Assembly (NCBI RefSeq): GCF_024399315.1
Contig: NZ_CP075170.1
Location: 2,046,001-2,110,000, forward strand
Length of the DNA: 64,000 nt
Direction: 5' to 3'
From: Chryseobacterium sp. MA9
GTDB lineage: Bacteria > Bacteroidota > Bacteroidia > Flavobacteriales > Weeksellaceae
In this document: positions 52,756-63,364 of the stretch, piece after piece
Layout of the letters: every line of letters starts with the position of its first letter
Position numbering within the stretch: the stretch's first letter is position 1
Translations under genes and position numbers: made by a program
The notes under the pieces: model-generated
The model's input: only the letters and a program-made list of their open reading frames with translations
Databases searched by the model: none
What the model was told of the DNA's origin: nothing

Positions 52756-54435
52756 TTAATACTTGTCATTCTGCTTAACGTTCGGGTTAGCAGAGATTTC
52801 TCTAATTGGAATAGGTAATGTATATCTGTAATCACCATTCGGAAGGTTTTTCACATCAATAATATCATCCGTAGAGTTTCTGTCCATAGATACATTAGCT
52901 GCTACAGCAAGTCTCTTAAGGTCGATGAAACGGTGCCCTTCAAGTGCTAATTCCACTCTACGCTCTTTCAAGATATCAGCATAAGCTGCTTGTGTGCTTG
53001 AATAAGTAGGCGTTGTTGCTGCTCCCTGGAAGTTTCTTGCTTCCCTTACTTGCTGAATTTTATCATGAGCGGCTGTAAGATTTCCTGCTGCTACCTCAGC
53101 TTCAGCTATAATAAAGTACATTTCTGATAATCTGAAAACTTTTACATCATTTCTAGTAGCTGTACTTGTTTTACCAGGATATTTGTCAATAACCAACCCA
53201 TCAGTTCTTGTATTTCCAGCTGTTGCAGAAGCATAATCTGGATTTGGTTTTGATGAAGGATCTACGTAAGCATATTTTCTGATATCTCCTGGAGTATTTT
53301 TAAATATGTTATATAAGTTTCTTCCCCAGAACCACATTGGCGCTCCGGTAAGGTTAGACTGGTTTGTATTCCATTTTCCTCCAATAGCAGCACCTGCTCC
53401 TAATGGAAGTCTGTTAAGAGAGAAAATAGTTTCTCCATTCTCAGTATCCGCCCACATTCTTCTATATGGATTGAAAGAACCTCCTGCGATACCATTTCCA
53501 TTGCTCTCATCAGTTCCTCCATAGAATGCAATTTTCCACTTAGAAGTAGGATCTTCAGTGAAAGGTCCGGATTGGAACACAGAACCATCAGCTTCAGTTA
53601 CAGGAACTGCTGCATTGTTACCTGTGATTGGTGATGCAACTGTAAGGGAAAGACCAGAACCGTTGATTACTAATTCTGCATTTTGCTTAGCTAGCGCCAT
53701 TTCCCCTCTGTAAAGGTTAAAACGAGCAGCAAGGGCGTTTACAAAATTCTTATCTACCTTATATCTTCTTGGAGTTGTAGAGTTTCCTAAGATACTTCTT
53801 GCATAATCTAAATCAGCATTGATGAAGTCATAAACATCCTGATTTTTCGCTCTTGGCAATTGCGCTTCTGTAGAAGGAACATCCTTCAAAAGAATAACTC
53901 CCAAAGCATTAGGATTCTTCATATCACTAGAGAAATAAGCTTCTAGCTGTACATAGCAATACGCTCTGATTGCTCTAGCCTGTGCAAGAATAGCATTGTA
54001 TGTATTCTTCTCATCAACGGAAGTAGGTGTAATTCTCTTTGCTCCTTCAAGAAGTCTGTTAACTCTGTTGATTACTTTATAGTTATTCATCCAGATTCCA
54101 TCACTAGCAACTGTACCTACTGTACCTCCTGTAATAACAGGGCTAGACGGATCAAGGAAATGTCTGTGTAGAGTATATTCCTGTCCTCCACTACCAGATC
54201 CTGGTTTTACTTCGTCTGTAAATACTGCTGTGAAATAGATCTCATCAATTGGGTCTAACTGAGCGTATACAGACCCGTTTAAAACTTCATTAAGGTTCGC
54301 AACACTTGTATACAGGTCTTGCTCCTGTAATTCTCCTGCCTGCTTTATATCAAGTGCATCCTGGCAGCTGTTCAGCGTAAATGCTGCAGATGATAGGGTT
54401 GCTACAACTAATATCGTATTTATAATTCTTTTCAT
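52756..54435 (-). CDS. SusD/RagB-type outer-membrane lipoprotein
   Basis: 559 aa. Lipobox near residue 24 (TLNSC), then QDALDIKQAGEL. Helical TPR-like segments follow (AILAQARAIRAYCYVQLEAYF) with the terminal SusD block ILKERRVELALEGHRFIDLKRL. It is the surface binding partner of the SusC protein encoded 12 bp upstream. It is larger than the SusD at 29651 and has little direct identity with it beyond the family motifs. No enzyme gene accompanies this pair, so the ligand is unknown. Confidence 0.93.
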   Translation of the reverse strand: MKRIINTILVVATLSSAAFTLNSCQDALDIKQAGELQEQDLYTSVANLNEVLNGSVYAQLDPIDEIYFTAVFTDEVKPGSGSGGQEYTLHRHFLDPSSPVITGGTVGTVASDGIWMNNYKVINRVNRLLEGAKRITPTSVDEKNTYNAILAQARAIRAYCYVQLEAYFSSDMKNPNALGVILLKDVPSTEAQLPRAKNQDVYDFINADLDYARSILGNSTTPRRYKVDKNFVNALAARFNLYRGEMALAKQNAELVINGSGLSLTVASPITGNNAAVPVTEADGSVFQSGPFTEDPTSKWKIAFYGGTDESNGNGIAGGSFNPYRRMWADTENGETIFSLNRLPLGAGAAIGGKWNTNQSNLTGAPMWFWGRNLYNIFKNTPGDIRKYAYVDPSSKPNPDYASATAGNTRTDGLVIDKYPGKTSTATRNDVKVFRLSEMYFIIAEAEVAAGNLTAAHDKIQQVREARNFQGAATTPTYSSTQAAYADILKERRVELALEGHRFIDLKRLAVAANVSMDRNSTDDIIDVKNLPNGDYRYTLPIPIREISANPNVKQNDKY

Positions 54436-54447
54436 AATTTTTCTCTA

Positions 54448-57300
54448 TTAAAAATCAACATTTAAACCTACAGATACGGTTTTAGGGTTAGGGTAAACAT
54501 TTAGTGAATACGAAGTAATCGGCTCCGGATCAAATCCTTTCCAATCTGTCCAGGTATAAAGGTTTTCTGCCTGAACAAATACTTTGATTCCTTTTACCGG
54601 CAGTTTACCTAACTGACTTTTGCTAAAGTTATATCCTACAGAAATATTCTTAAGTCTGATAAAGTCTGATCTGTGTAAGAATCTGTCTGAAGAGCCTAGA
54701 CTTAGGTTACTTGCTTTTAATGCAGGTATATCAGTATCTCTGTTATCAGGAGTCCAAGCGTTTAATAAGTCAGCCGAAAGGTTTCTTGTAGCAGCTGCAC
54801 TTGGGTCCATAATCCATGATTGTAAGTTGTCATAGATCCATCCTCCTTGTTGGAAAGAGAATAATGTATCAAGGAACCAACCTTTGTGTTGTAAATTGAA
54901 TCCGAAACCTCCTGTAAACTTAGCATATCTTGATTTTCCAGTCAACACTCTGTCTGCAGATGTTGGAGCTTCTGTGATGTTTCCGTTTTTGTCAAGGAAC
55001 TGTAAGTTTCCGTTGTCACGGTTTACACCAACATATGAATATAGCTGATACTGACCAGCAGGTCCTCCGACAGCATTCACTACATCTCCTGCAAGATTTT
55101 CACTGTTCATAGAAACAATCTTATTAGAGTTGTATGCACCGTTAACAAAAACAGAGAATCTTGTATTTTCATTTCTGATTACGTTATACTTGATCATCCC
55201 TTCAATACCTTTGTTATCAAGAACTCCGTCGTTCCCTCTGATTGAGTAATAACCCGTAACTGATGATTTTTGAAGGTCATTGAACATTCTTGATGTTCTT
55301 TTCTGATAGTAATCAACACTACCTTCAACCAATCCTTTATAGTTGAAATCCAATCCGATGTTGCTTTGTTTTACCTGCTCCCACTCTAAGTAAGGGTTTG
55401 ATAAGTTAACAAAGTTATATCCTAATAAATTCTGGTATCCTGAGAAACCGTTGTAAAGATCAAGGAAGTTGTTAGGAAGAAGCGCTAATGGGTTTTGGTT
55501 ATCACTAGCAATTCCTAAGTTCTGGTTACCTGTAGTACCGATCGAAGCTCTTAACTTAAGTAATCTGAATCCTGAATTAGCCATGAATTCTTCTTTGTCG
55601 ATATTCCATCTTGCTGCTACCGACCAGAAAGTCTCCCATCTGTTGGTAGGAAGGAAGCGGTAAGAACCATCTCTTCTTACAACACCACTTACTCCATACT
55701 TATCTTTGTAATCATAGTCTGCTGTTGCAAAATATGCTAACGTACCGGCAGTTACTTTTGTAGCACTGTTAGAAGGTCTGTAGATATTGGGTGTATCCGG
55801 GTTAAATGGAATATAACCAGTTCCTGCACCGAATTCCCACTGTAATGGGTTCAGACCATTTTGCCTTTGAGTATTTGACGTCACATGAGCCTTAATATAG
55901 TCAATATATGCACCAGCACTAATCGTATGATCTCCAAAAGATTTATTGAATGTAATATTCGTAATACTGTTGAAAGTAAGATCTCTTGTTGTTGAGAAAT
56001 CTTCGAACCCACCGTATGTAGACCCATCTCCTTTAGCAACACTGATAGCAAGGTATCCTAGTGGTGATCTTGCAAAATTTCTTTCGTATTGCTTGTATTC
56101 AATACCTGTTCTGTTTCCAACGCTTAAATAATCTGTAATTTTATAGTTTACGTTAGCATTGGCAGAAATACTTAATTCTGTAAATCTGTTTCTGATTCCC
56201 CCATTGATATTATCCTGAAGGATCCAGTGTCTGTTATTAGTAGCATCTCCTTTAATAGCATTATACAGCTCCAGTCCGTTTGCATATGGAGAAGGTGCTG
56301 CATATGGTAATGAAAGAACACTTCCGAATAAAGGATTCTGAAGTGTATTGTTTGAAATACCTGTATTCGTTTCGTCATCCAGCTGATTTCTTCTGGAATA
56401 TCCTAACCCCATGATAGCACCGAAAGATAATTTTCCGTCTTTAGACTTACCATTAAGGTTATTTCTCATTGTAAATCTCTTGAAGTCTGTAGATTTTACA
56501 GTTCCTTCGCTATCAAGATATCCTAGAGATAAGAAGTTATTAATATTTTCCCCACCACCTGTAATTGAAAGGTTGTGTTGCTGAGAAATACCGATACGGG
56601 TAAATTGCTTACTCCAGTCTGTATTGGTACCCCAATTATCAATTTCTTGTTGCGATAAAGTTTTACCTTTACCAGTTTGCAAATTCTTTTGAAGCTGTAA
56701 AAGTTGTCTACCGTCTGACATGTTATAATCAGAAGTAGGTAATTTACTGAACGAAGTTAATGCATCGTAAGAAACCTTCAGTCCAGAGTTGAATTTTCCT
56801 CCTTTAGTTGTAATTACCACAACCCCATTCGCAGCTCTGTTACCATAGATCGCAGTTGCCTGAGCATCTTTCAGGATACTGAACGTATCGATATCATAAG
56901 AGTTCAGGTTTCTGAACTGAGAACCGGAAGTAATTACTCCATCCACAACATACAAAGGATCTGTAGAACCATTAAGGGAACTCGCACCTCTGATTAAAAT
57001 GTTGAATTTTCCAGAACCTGGAGATCCAGATGCTGAATTCACTACTATCCCGGGAGCGGTACCCTGAATTGAGTTCAGTACCGAGATATTAGGTCTGTTT
57101 TCTAAGCTTTCAGAACCAACTGTCACCGAAGATGTGGTAGTTTTAGCTTTAGTAGCAGTCTTGCTATAACCTAAAACAACAACTTCCTCAAGTTTTGTCT
57201 CTTTGTCCTTACTGTTCTTAGAGTCCTTTTCCTGAGCTAGTACAGTCTGTCCTGTAAAAAACAGAACACCGACTGTCAAAACGCTTAATTTCACATTCAT
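54448..57300 (-). CDS. SusC/RagA-type TonB-dependent transporter
   Basis: 950 aa. After the signal peptide (MNVKLSVLTVGVLFFTGQTVLAQ) comes a Lys/Asp-rich linker and the TonB box-like VVVLGY segment. The plug holds ISVLNSIQGTAPGIVV and ILKDAQATAIYGNRAANGVVVI, and a beta-barrel fills the rest, ending VSVGLNVDF. Unlike the SusC at 30983 it lacks the N-terminal carboxypeptidase-like domain. The ATG at 57300 is used rather than a TTG eight codons upstream. A TTG-N20-CATATTTG promoter lies just upstream. Confidence 0.93.
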   Translation of the reverse strand: MNVKLSVLTVGVLFFTGQTVLAQEKDSKNSKDKETKLEEVVVLGYSKTATKAKTTTSSVTVGSESLENRPNISVLNSIQGTAPGIVVNSASGSPGSGKFNILIRGASSLNGSTDPLYVVDGVITSGSQFRNLNSYDIDTFSILKDAQATAIYGNRAANGVVVITTKGGKFNSGLKVSYDALTSFSKLPTSDYNMSDGRQLLQLQKNLQTGKGKTLSQQEIDNWGTNTDWSKQFTRIGISQQHNLSITGGGENINNFLSLGYLDSEGTVKSTDFKRFTMRNNLNGKSKDGKLSFGAIMGLGYSRRNQLDDETNTGISNNTLQNPLFGSVLSLPYAAPSPYANGLELYNAIKGDATNNRHWILQDNINGGIRNRFTELSISANANVNYKITDYLSVGNRTGIEYKQYERNFARSPLGYLAISVAKGDGSTYGGFEDFSTTRDLTFNSITNITFNKSFGDHTISAGAYIDYIKAHVTSNTQRQNGLNPLQWEFGAGTGYIPFNPDTPNIYRPSNSATKVTAGTLAYFATADYDYKDKYGVSGVVRRDGSYRFLPTNRWETFWSVAARWNIDKEEFMANSGFRLLKLRASIGTTGNQNLGIASDNQNPLALLPNNFLDLYNGFSGYQNLLGYNFVNLSNPYLEWEQVKQSNIGLDFNYKGLVEGSVDYYQKRTSRMFNDLQKSSVTGYYSIRGNDGVLDNKGIEGMIKYNVIRNENTRFSVFVNGAYNSNKIVSMNSENLAGDVVNAVGGPAGQYQLYSYVGVNRDNGNLQFLDKNGNITEAPTSADRVLTGKSRYAKFTGGFGFNLQHKGWFLDTLFSFQQGGWIYDNLQSWIMDPSAAATRNLSADLLNAWTPDNRDTDIPALKASNLSLGSSDRFLHRSDFIRLKNISVGYNFSKSQLGKLPVKGIKVFVQAENLYTWTDWKGFDPEPITSYSLNVYPNPKTVSVGLNVDF

Positions 57301-57328
57301 ATTAACAGATTTTAATATATTCAAGGGA

Positions 57329-57359
57329 CAAATATGTCAATAAATATCTGTAACATCAA
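57329..57359 (-). promoter_or_regulatory. Promoter of the second SusCD operon
   Basis: On the minus strand TTG (57359-57357), 20-bp spacer, CATATTTG (57336-57329), one change from TAnnTTTG. The start codon is 28 bp downstream. Confidence 0.6.
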
Positions 57360-57922
57360 TTCATTAAACTCTGAAAATAGGCTTCCAGAAAGGGCAGATT
57401 CACATCCATACTAAAAAAATGATGTAGAATCATTTTAATTGTATTTAAAAAATTAACAAAAAATAAGTCAATTTAAACATTAACGGAATTTTAATAAATT
57501 TTAAAATTAAAATCAATTTCAATTCATTTAAAGAAAATGATTGAAAAAATAAACTTAAAATATTATTATTAACGAAAAAAATAAAATAAATCAATTGCTA
57601 ATTTTTAGAAAAATGGAGAAAAAAACGCCTTATTTTCTTAAATTTTATAAAAAAAATACACCTTTACGAGCAGATAACCCCTGTTTTAAGATAGTCTCGT
57701 TGAAATTAAGATTAAAAAACCTTTAATATACTATATTCAGAATTCGGTTAATGCCTGCAAAATTTATATTAATATTTACTGTATTTTTTTAACCGTTTTG
57801 CCATTTAACTTAAAAATAATTCAGCCGCAAAAAAGTCAAAAGTTCATACCGTTTTTAACATTGATAAAAAGTAAAGCACCCCAGAAATATGAGGTGCTTG
57901 ATATTGTACATTCGAGATAATT
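57360..57922. other. AT-rich spacer upstream of SusCD
   Basis: 563 bp between the SusCD promoter and the HMG-CoA synthase gene, extremely AT-rich with many A- and T-runs. It holds the terminator of the HMG-CoA synthase gene at 57862-57899. No open frame of convincing length and no other regulatory element recognised. Confidence 0.5.
57862..57899 (-). terminator. Terminator of the HMG-CoA synthase gene
   Basis: On the minus strand AAGCACC pairs with GGTGCTT around 12 nt and a TTTACTTTTT run follows, 24 bp after the stop codon. Confidence 0.75.
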
Positions 57923-59251
57923 TTACTTCTGATAACTGTAATATCTGGCTCCGATCAAAACCGGATTTTCAGCTTCAATAGAAATAAGGCCAAAGCCTTT
58001 ATATTGATTGTTTACAGATTCCTTCAATTGTTTTCTGTGAAGCTTTTCATAAGTCTCAAAATTTACAACAGTTCTTTGGTTCAAACTTTCAAATAAATTC
58101 CATTTTTCTACTACTTTTTTCCAGTTCCCAGAAACTTTTCCAGCAAACACTTTTGATTTTGAACCACTTCCATAGCCTACAAAGCCAATTTCCTCTCCTG
58201 ACAGTTCTTCATTTTCATTAAAAGAAGTTTGTAATGCAGAAAGAAATGCCATAAAGACAGAAGCAGTGTACATATTTCCTATTTCGGAAGAAGCTCTCTG
58301 CGTCTTTTCTATTTTATCATTGATTAATTTTAAATAGTCTTCAGATTTTGCAACAGCTTTCTGTTCTTCTGCAGTTTCATAGGAAAGACCATTCTCAAGA
58401 CTGTAGATTTCAGTAAAAACTCTTTTTCCATGGAAGGCATATGGAAGATGAAAAATAATATATTTCCAGTTTTCATAAGGTTTTTCCTGTCCTGTTATTT
58501 CTTTATAATGATTGTAAGCTTCTTTTATTCTGTCCTGATAGCATTGGTTAGAATATTGTCCGTCAAAAACAGGTTCATCCGTAAAAATTTCAATTTTTTC
58601 AGGATATGTTTCCGGAGCACCATTCAGGTCTTCTTTATTATAGGTTCTTCTTGGTTTGAAAAAATCAAAGACACTTTCAGAAGCTACTCCCCAGTTATTT
58701 TCAATTTCAAGAAGGTCCGGCTGTGAAGAAATCAAAAGAGCTACCGCTCCTCCTCCCTGTGTATATTCACCTGAAGAAGCCAATTCATATTTTGCATAGT
58801 CACTGGCAATCACTACTGCTTTTTTATCAGGATTCACCCTTACAAAATCAAGGGCATTATGCAATGCATCTACTCCACCTACACAGGCAAATGTCATATC
58901 CAGCACATCACAGTTTCTGAAACATCTTTCTCCAAATGCTTCTTCCAAAACTTTTTCTACCATTTGTACAGCATAGGAAGCTGTAGGTTTTGCTGCGTCC
59001 ACTGCACTTTCCGTTCCCAGATATACTCTTGCTATTTCCTTAGGATTGATATTATAATCTTGTATAAGCTTCAGTAATGCTTCTGCGGCAAAGGTTGCTG
59101 CATCTTCGTGAACATCAGAAAGCCCCATTTTATGAAGACCCAAGCCTTTTTCCAATTTCGCCGGTTCTATTCCTCTTTTTTCTGCTAAATCCTTAATCTC
59201 CAAATATAAACCAGGCACATAATAGCCCGCTGCTTCAATTCCAAAACTCAT
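57923..59251 (-). CDS. mvaS: Hydroxymethylglutaryl-CoA synthase
   Basis: 442 aa, thiolase fold. Catalytic Cys123 lies in DMTFACVGGVDAL, the general-base Glu82 in LGTESAVDAAKP, and His near 268 in IIFHLPYAFHGK. SGSKSKVFAG follows in the C-terminal part. It condenses acetyl-CoA and acetoacetyl-CoA to HMG-CoA, the committed step of the mevalonate route, which flavobacteria use for isoprenoids. It is monocistronic, with a terminator on each side. Confidence 0.93.
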   Translation of the reverse strand: MSFGIEAAGYYVPGLYLEIKDLAEKRGIEPAKLEKGLGLHKMGLSDVHEDAATFAAEALLKLIQDYNINPKEIARVYLGTESAVDAAKPTASYAVQMVEKVLEEAFGERCFRNCDVLDMTFACVGGVDALHNALDFVRVNPDKKAVVIASDYAKYELASSGEYTQGGGAVALLISSQPDLLEIENNWGVASESVFDFFKPRRTYNKEDLNGAPETYPEKIEIFTDEPVFDGQYSNQCYQDRIKEAYNHYKEITGQEKPYENWKYIIFHLPYAFHGKRVFTEIYSLENGLSYETAEEQKAVAKSEDYLKLINDKIEKTQRASSEIGNMYTASVFMAFLSALQTSFNENEELSGEEIGFVGYGSGSKSKVFAGKVSGNWKKVVEKWNLFESLNQRTVVNFETYEKLHRKQLKESVNNQYKGFGLISIEAENPVLIGARYYSYQK

Positions 59252-59383
59252 AATTGTCTAAATTTTAAACGAATTTATGAAAGATACTGCAAAAAACAGT
59301 GGTAAAAAATGCTGATTTTTATAATATTATTAAAAATCAATCTACTTTATATTATATTTCGACAGATTGGTATTCAGTCATGA

Positions 59384-59414
59384 TAAAAGAAAGCCGGCAG
59401 ATTTGCCGGCTTTC
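59384..59414. terminator. Intrinsic terminator of the aminopeptidase gene
   Basis: GAAAGCCGGC and GCCGGCTTTC pair perfectly around AGATTT, with TTTT after it on the minus strand. It lies 5 bp past the stop. Confidence 0.88.
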
Positions 59415-59418
59415 TTTA

Positions 59419-61929
59419 TTATTTATAGTTTTCAATTGCTTTATTGATCACATCAATCTGCTTATTAATACTTGCAGCATTTTGTGGATTCTGTTTCAGC
59501 AGTTCCATTTTTTTGCTTAAGCCATCTTTCAGCATCTGAACAATCATCATTTTAGCCTGTGGATTGCCTGCCATCTGATTCTTGGCATACCCTGCTATTT
59601 TTGTAATGCTTTCCGTTGCTTTCAGATTATCGGAAGTCATAATCCAGTTGAAACCATCTTCTGCTGCTTTTCCTAATTCCGGATTCTGGAATTTAATGAA
59701 TGGATAAAAAGTAGCAAGAGGGGCAATATTCTCTATCTGAGAAGTAATTTTGTTCTTTACAATAATCGGAAGCAACTGAGCCTGCAGGGCATCTGATGCT
59801 CCTTTCATATCAATTTTATCAGCCAGGCTATTTGCTCTTGACGGATCAATAGAAAGAAGTGCACTCATTGAGCTCCCTTTTACAGCATTTGAAACAGTAC
59901 CTATCCCTTTTTCAAATAATGGAAGGTATTTTTTGTCTTTTGTTTTTCCTAAAGCAGTAATAGCCGCCGCCTGCGTTAATGTTTTAGGATCATTGGAAGC
60001 CAGTTTTTCGACTTCAGTACCTAGCGCCTTCATTTGTTCAGGATTGGTAAGATCTATTAAATTCAAAGCTTTTATTCTTACTCTGAAGAAAGGGTCTTTC
60101 AATGCCGCCACCAATAATTTTACAGCAGCAGGGCTTTTTCCAGCCTGATCTTTGATTCCGGTTAAAGCCAGATATCTGCTTTTAAACTCTTTAGAGTTTG
60201 TAAACTGCATCAGGTTTTGTTCAGGAGTTTTGGTCTCAGTAATATCTGCCAGTAAAACTCCGTCTGCATTGATATTAACCAGGTCAGGGGTCTTGGAAAC
60301 ATCAAAGCTAAATGTATTTTTTGCCTCTGCATTTACCCAGACATTGTATCTTTTAGGTTTTCCGTTGTCATATACATCTATAGCCAGAGGAAATTCAAAT
60401 GGTTTTTCCTGAGTTTGAGCAATAGTTACCGCCACCTGTTTTTTTACAGGTTCAAATGTAAATGAGTAATTAATTTTCGGGTTTCCGCTTCCAAAATACC
60501 ATTGATTGAAGAACCAGTTTAAGTCTTTCCCTGATACTTTTTCAAAAGATAGCCTCAACTGATGAGCTTCTGCATTCTGGTATTCGTTAGTTTTCAGGTA
60601 ATCATTCATTCCGGCAAAGAAGGCATCATCTCCGAGGTAGTTTCTCAGCATATTCAAAATTCCTCCTCCTTTCTGATACGTTACCAGATCAAAAACATCT
60701 TCACGGGATTCATAATTGAACCTAACCAAATTTTTATTAAAATCGGACGGGTTGTGAAGGTAGTTATTCACATCGGTCATCAGGTGATAATCTGCCTGAT
60801 CTTTTCCATATTTATATTCATTCCAAAGGTATTCGGAATAATTGGCGAAGGATTCGTTGACTGTAAGATTACTCCAGCTTTCTGCTGTAACCAGATCTCC
60901 AAACCAGTGATGGAACAATTCGTGAGCAATGGTATCTTCCCATGTATTTTCGTCAATAAGCTGGCCCGGTTTCTGAAGAATATCACTTCCATGAAGGGTT
61001 GCCGTGGTATTTTCCATTGCTCCACTTACATAATCTCTTCCGGAAATCTGAGCATATTTTGCCCATGGATAATCATAGTTCAGTTTTTTGGAGAAAAAGT
61101 CGATCATTTCCGGAGTATTTCCATAGATCTGCTTAGCGTAAGGTTCGTATTCTTTTTCGATATAATAATCAACCGGAATATTTTTCCATTTGTCTTTTAC
61201 AATGGCATATTCTCCTACCCCCATAAAGAAAAGATAGGTGGAGTGTCTTTTATCCATCACCCAGTGATCTGTCCTAAGTCCGTTGGATTCTTTTTTTGAT
61301 TCTTTCAGAAGGCCATTGGAAAGGGTTACATATTTATCAGGAACTGTCATATAGATTTCCTGTGTTGTCTTTTGGTTGGGTTTATCTATAGTTGGAAACC
61401 AAGCGGAAGAAGATTCTGTTTCACCCTGTGTCCAGATTTGTGTAGGCATATCCGGATCTGTTCCCTGAGGATTGATAAAATAAAGTCCTTTTGCATCATT
61501 GATCGCCATACTTCCCTGCTGTTTTACCTCATTCGGGCGGGATGTGTATTTGATGTATACTGTATACTCCTGATTTTTCTGGTATGTTTTATCAAGATTG
61601 ATTTTCAGAACATCATCTTTGTACTCATATTTCAAAGGAGATTTTTTCCCGTTATTATCAAGAGCTACCTCATGAATCAGCATACCTTTTGCATCAAGTG
61701 TAAGTTCATTTGCAGCATAAAAATAAGGCGAGGCAGTAAGCCATTCTTCCCCATTCATCTGTTCTTTCTGATAATCGAAATTCACTTTCAGCTTTGTGTG
61801 TTTAAGTTCCGTCACCTTGGCAGGAGTAGCCCTGTATACTTTTTCCCTTCCTGAAGTTTCGGTTTGTGCTGATACATTTGCGGAAAATAAAATCCCGAGT
61901 ATAGCAATTGATAAAATGGCCTTTCTCAT
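59419..61929 (-). CDS. pepN: M1-family aminopeptidase
   Basis: 836 aa with a signal peptide (MRKAILSIAILGILFSANVSAQ), so it acts in the periplasm or outer membrane. The exopeptidase motif GAMEN is near residue 304. The zinc motif HELFHHWFGD is near 340, with the third ligand glutamate in NESFANYSEYLW. The C-terminal ~250 residues are helical and HEAT-like. It releases N-terminal amino acids from peptides and could feed on the products of the metalloprotease at 34322. A small protein gene lies 24 bp upstream in the same direction. Confidence 0.92.
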   Translation of the reverse strand: MRKAILSIAILGILFSANVSAQTETSGREKVYRATPAKVTELKHTKLKVNFDYQKEQMNGEEWLTASPYFYAANELTLDAKGMLIHEVALDNNGKKSPLKYEYKDDVLKINLDKTYQKNQEYTVYIKYTSRPNEVKQQGSMAINDAKGLYFINPQGTDPDMPTQIWTQGETESSSAWFPTIDKPNQKTTQEIYMTVPDKYVTLSNGLLKESKKESNGLRTDHWVMDKRHSTYLFFMGVGEYAIVKDKWKNIPVDYYIEKEYEPYAKQIYGNTPEMIDFFSKKLNYDYPWAKYAQISGRDYVSGAMENTTATLHGSDILQKPGQLIDENTWEDTIAHELFHHWFGDLVTAESWSNLTVNESFANYSEYLWNEYKYGKDQADYHLMTDVNNYLHNPSDFNKNLVRFNYESREDVFDLVTYQKGGGILNMLRNYLGDDAFFAGMNDYLKTNEYQNAEAHQLRLSFEKVSGKDLNWFFNQWYFGSGNPKINYSFTFEPVKKQVAVTIAQTQEKPFEFPLAIDVYDNGKPKRYNVWVNAEAKNTFSFDVSKTPDLVNINADGVLLADITETKTPEQNLMQFTNSKEFKSRYLALTGIKDQAGKSPAAVKLLVAALKDPFFRVRIKALNLIDLTNPEQMKALGTEVEKLASNDPKTLTQAAAITALGKTKDKKYLPLFEKGIGTVSNAVKGSSMSALLSIDPSRANSLADKIDMKGASDALQAQLLPIIVKNKITSQIENIAPLATFYPFIKFQNPELGKAAEDGFNWIMTSDNLKATESITKIAGYAKNQMAGNPQAKMMIVQMLKDGLSKKMELLKQNPQNAASINKQIDVINKAIENYK

Positions 61930-61953
61930 CTGTCTACGTTATTATTTTTAGAA

Positions 61954-62172
61954 TTATTTTTTAATGATTATATCGAAAATATCATTGACTAAGGTTTCAT
62001 AGTCCCCTTTTTGAAGTTGTTCTTTGGTTTTTGCAAAAGCTTTTTTCAGTTCGCTTTCCGGATTTTCGTCATCCACTATTTCTGCTGAAGCGACTCCCTT
62101 TAATTGAAATACAGCGTTTTTCAGCGCTTCAATATCTGCGTTTTCTTCAATATTAACTTTTAAATACTTCAT
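61954..62172 (-). CDS. Small acidic protein, unknown
   Basis: 72 aa, cytosolic, with beta-alpha-beta pattern at the N-terminus (YLKVNIEENADIEALKNAVFQL) and a Lys/Glu helix (ELKKAFAKTKEQLQKGDYETL). Small proteins of this sort are common in Bacteroidota and sometimes resemble antitoxins, but no toxin gene is next to it. It lies 24 bp upstream of pepN and may be cotranscribed. Function not known. Confidence 0.6.
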   Translation of the reverse strand: MKYLKVNIEENADIEALKNAVFQLKGVASAEIVDDENPESELKKAFAKTKEQLQKGDYETLVNDIFDIIIKK

Positions 62173-62434
62173 GATTTATTTTTAAGCATTTGAAATTTAT
62201 GATCTGTAACCCAATCATCACTCTTTTTTTTAAAAGGATTAAATGAGTCTGGGTTGTTCTTTCAAATTTAAGAAACAATTGCCAAAAGAAAGTGTGCCTA
62301 AGGGTTTATCTCAAGATAATTTGCAGCATAGACTATTTTGCAGGTCATATATAACAAAAGCAATCCTCTCTACTAATGTGTAAATAATAGAAATATATTA
62401 ATCAAAAAAGATATCAGATAGATATTACAGGATA

Positions 62435-63229
62435 TTAAATGGCCACAGGAGCTTTAATTCCCGGATGCGGATCATAATTTTCCAGGCTGAAGTCTTCAAA
62501 ATCAAAATCAAAGATATTTTTAACTTCCGGATTCAGTTTCATCGTAGGTAGTGCTCTCGGCTCTCGTCCCAGTTGTCTGTTTACCTGTTCAAAATGATTA
62601 TTGTAGATATGAACATCTCCAAAACTGTGAACATAATCTCCCACTTCCAGATCACAAACCTGCGCTACCATCATCAAGAGCAATGCATAGCTTGCAATAT
62701 TGAACGGTACTCCAAGGAAAACATCAGCACTTCTCTGGTACAGCTGTAAGGAAAGTTTACCATCTGCTACATAAAACTGGAACAGGGCATGACAGGGTGC
62801 CAAAGCCATATTGGGTATTTCTGCAACGTTCCAGGCGGAAACAATCAGTCTTCTGGAATCCGGATTCTTTTTAATCTGGTCAATGACTTCTGTGATCTGA
62901 TCTACAACTTTTCCATCTGCACCACTCCAGCTTCTCCATTGTGCTCCGTAAACCGGTCCCAAATCTCCATTTTCATTTGCCCATTCATCCCAGATGCTTA
63001 CTCCGTTATCTTTAAGGTACTTGATGTTGGTATCTCCTTTCAGGAACCAAAGCAACTCATAAATAATAGATTTCAAATGCACTTTTTTGGTTGTTACCAA
63101 AGGAAATCCTTTAGACAGATCATATCTCAGCTGATATCCGAAAACACTTCTTGTTCCAGTGCCCGTTCTATCGGTTTTATCCGTTCCGTTATCTAAAATA
63201 TGCTGTAAAAGGTCCAGGTAGTTTTGCAT
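62435..63229 (-). CDS. thyA: Thymidylate synthase
   Basis: 264 aa, the same length as E. coli ThyA. The nucleophile Cys146 lies in [12 protein letters not shown], the folate/dUMP residues in SWNV-like [10 protein letters not shown] and [21 protein letters not shown], and the C-terminus is the usual APVAI. It methylates dUMP to dTMP using methylene-tetrahydrofolate. The ATG at 63229 is used; the frame continues eight codons to a TTG that is not family-like. A terminator separates it from the GreA-like gene upstream. Confidence 0.97.
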   Translation of the reverse strand: MQNYLDLLQHILDNGTDKTDRTGTGTRSVFGYQLRYDLSKGFPLVTTKKVHLKSIIYELLWFLKGDTNIKYLKDNGVSIWDEWANENGDLGPVYGAQWRSWSGADGKVVDQITEVIDQIKKNPDSRRLIVSAWNVAEIPNMALAPCHALFQFYVADGKLSLQLYQRSADVFLGVPFNIASYALLLMMVAQVCDLEVGDYVHSFGDVHIYNNHFEQVNRQLGREPRALPTMKLNPEVKNIFDFDFEDFSLENYDPHPGIKAPVAI

Positions 63230-63270
63230 TTTGAATGAGATTTTAAGTTCCAAATTTAGTAAAAACCATC

Positions 63271-63302
63271 AAAAAAAGCACTCATTTTTATGAATGCTTT
63301 TT
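63271..63302 (-). terminator. Terminator of the GreA-like gene
   Basis: On the minus strand AAAAAGCATTCA pairs with TGAGTGCTTTTT, leaving a T7 run. It lies about 60 bp past the stop codon. Confidence 0.8.
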
Positions 63303-63364
63303 ATAGGTCTGATGTCTATTTTCTATTAAACAACTGTATATCTGCAATCTAACATATATTAAAA

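Noticed and set aside
60562..61299. 245-codon open frame antisense to the aminopeptidase gene
   Set aside because: It mirrors a long conserved coding sequence on the other strand, has no start context, and has the composition of a complementary-frame artefact.
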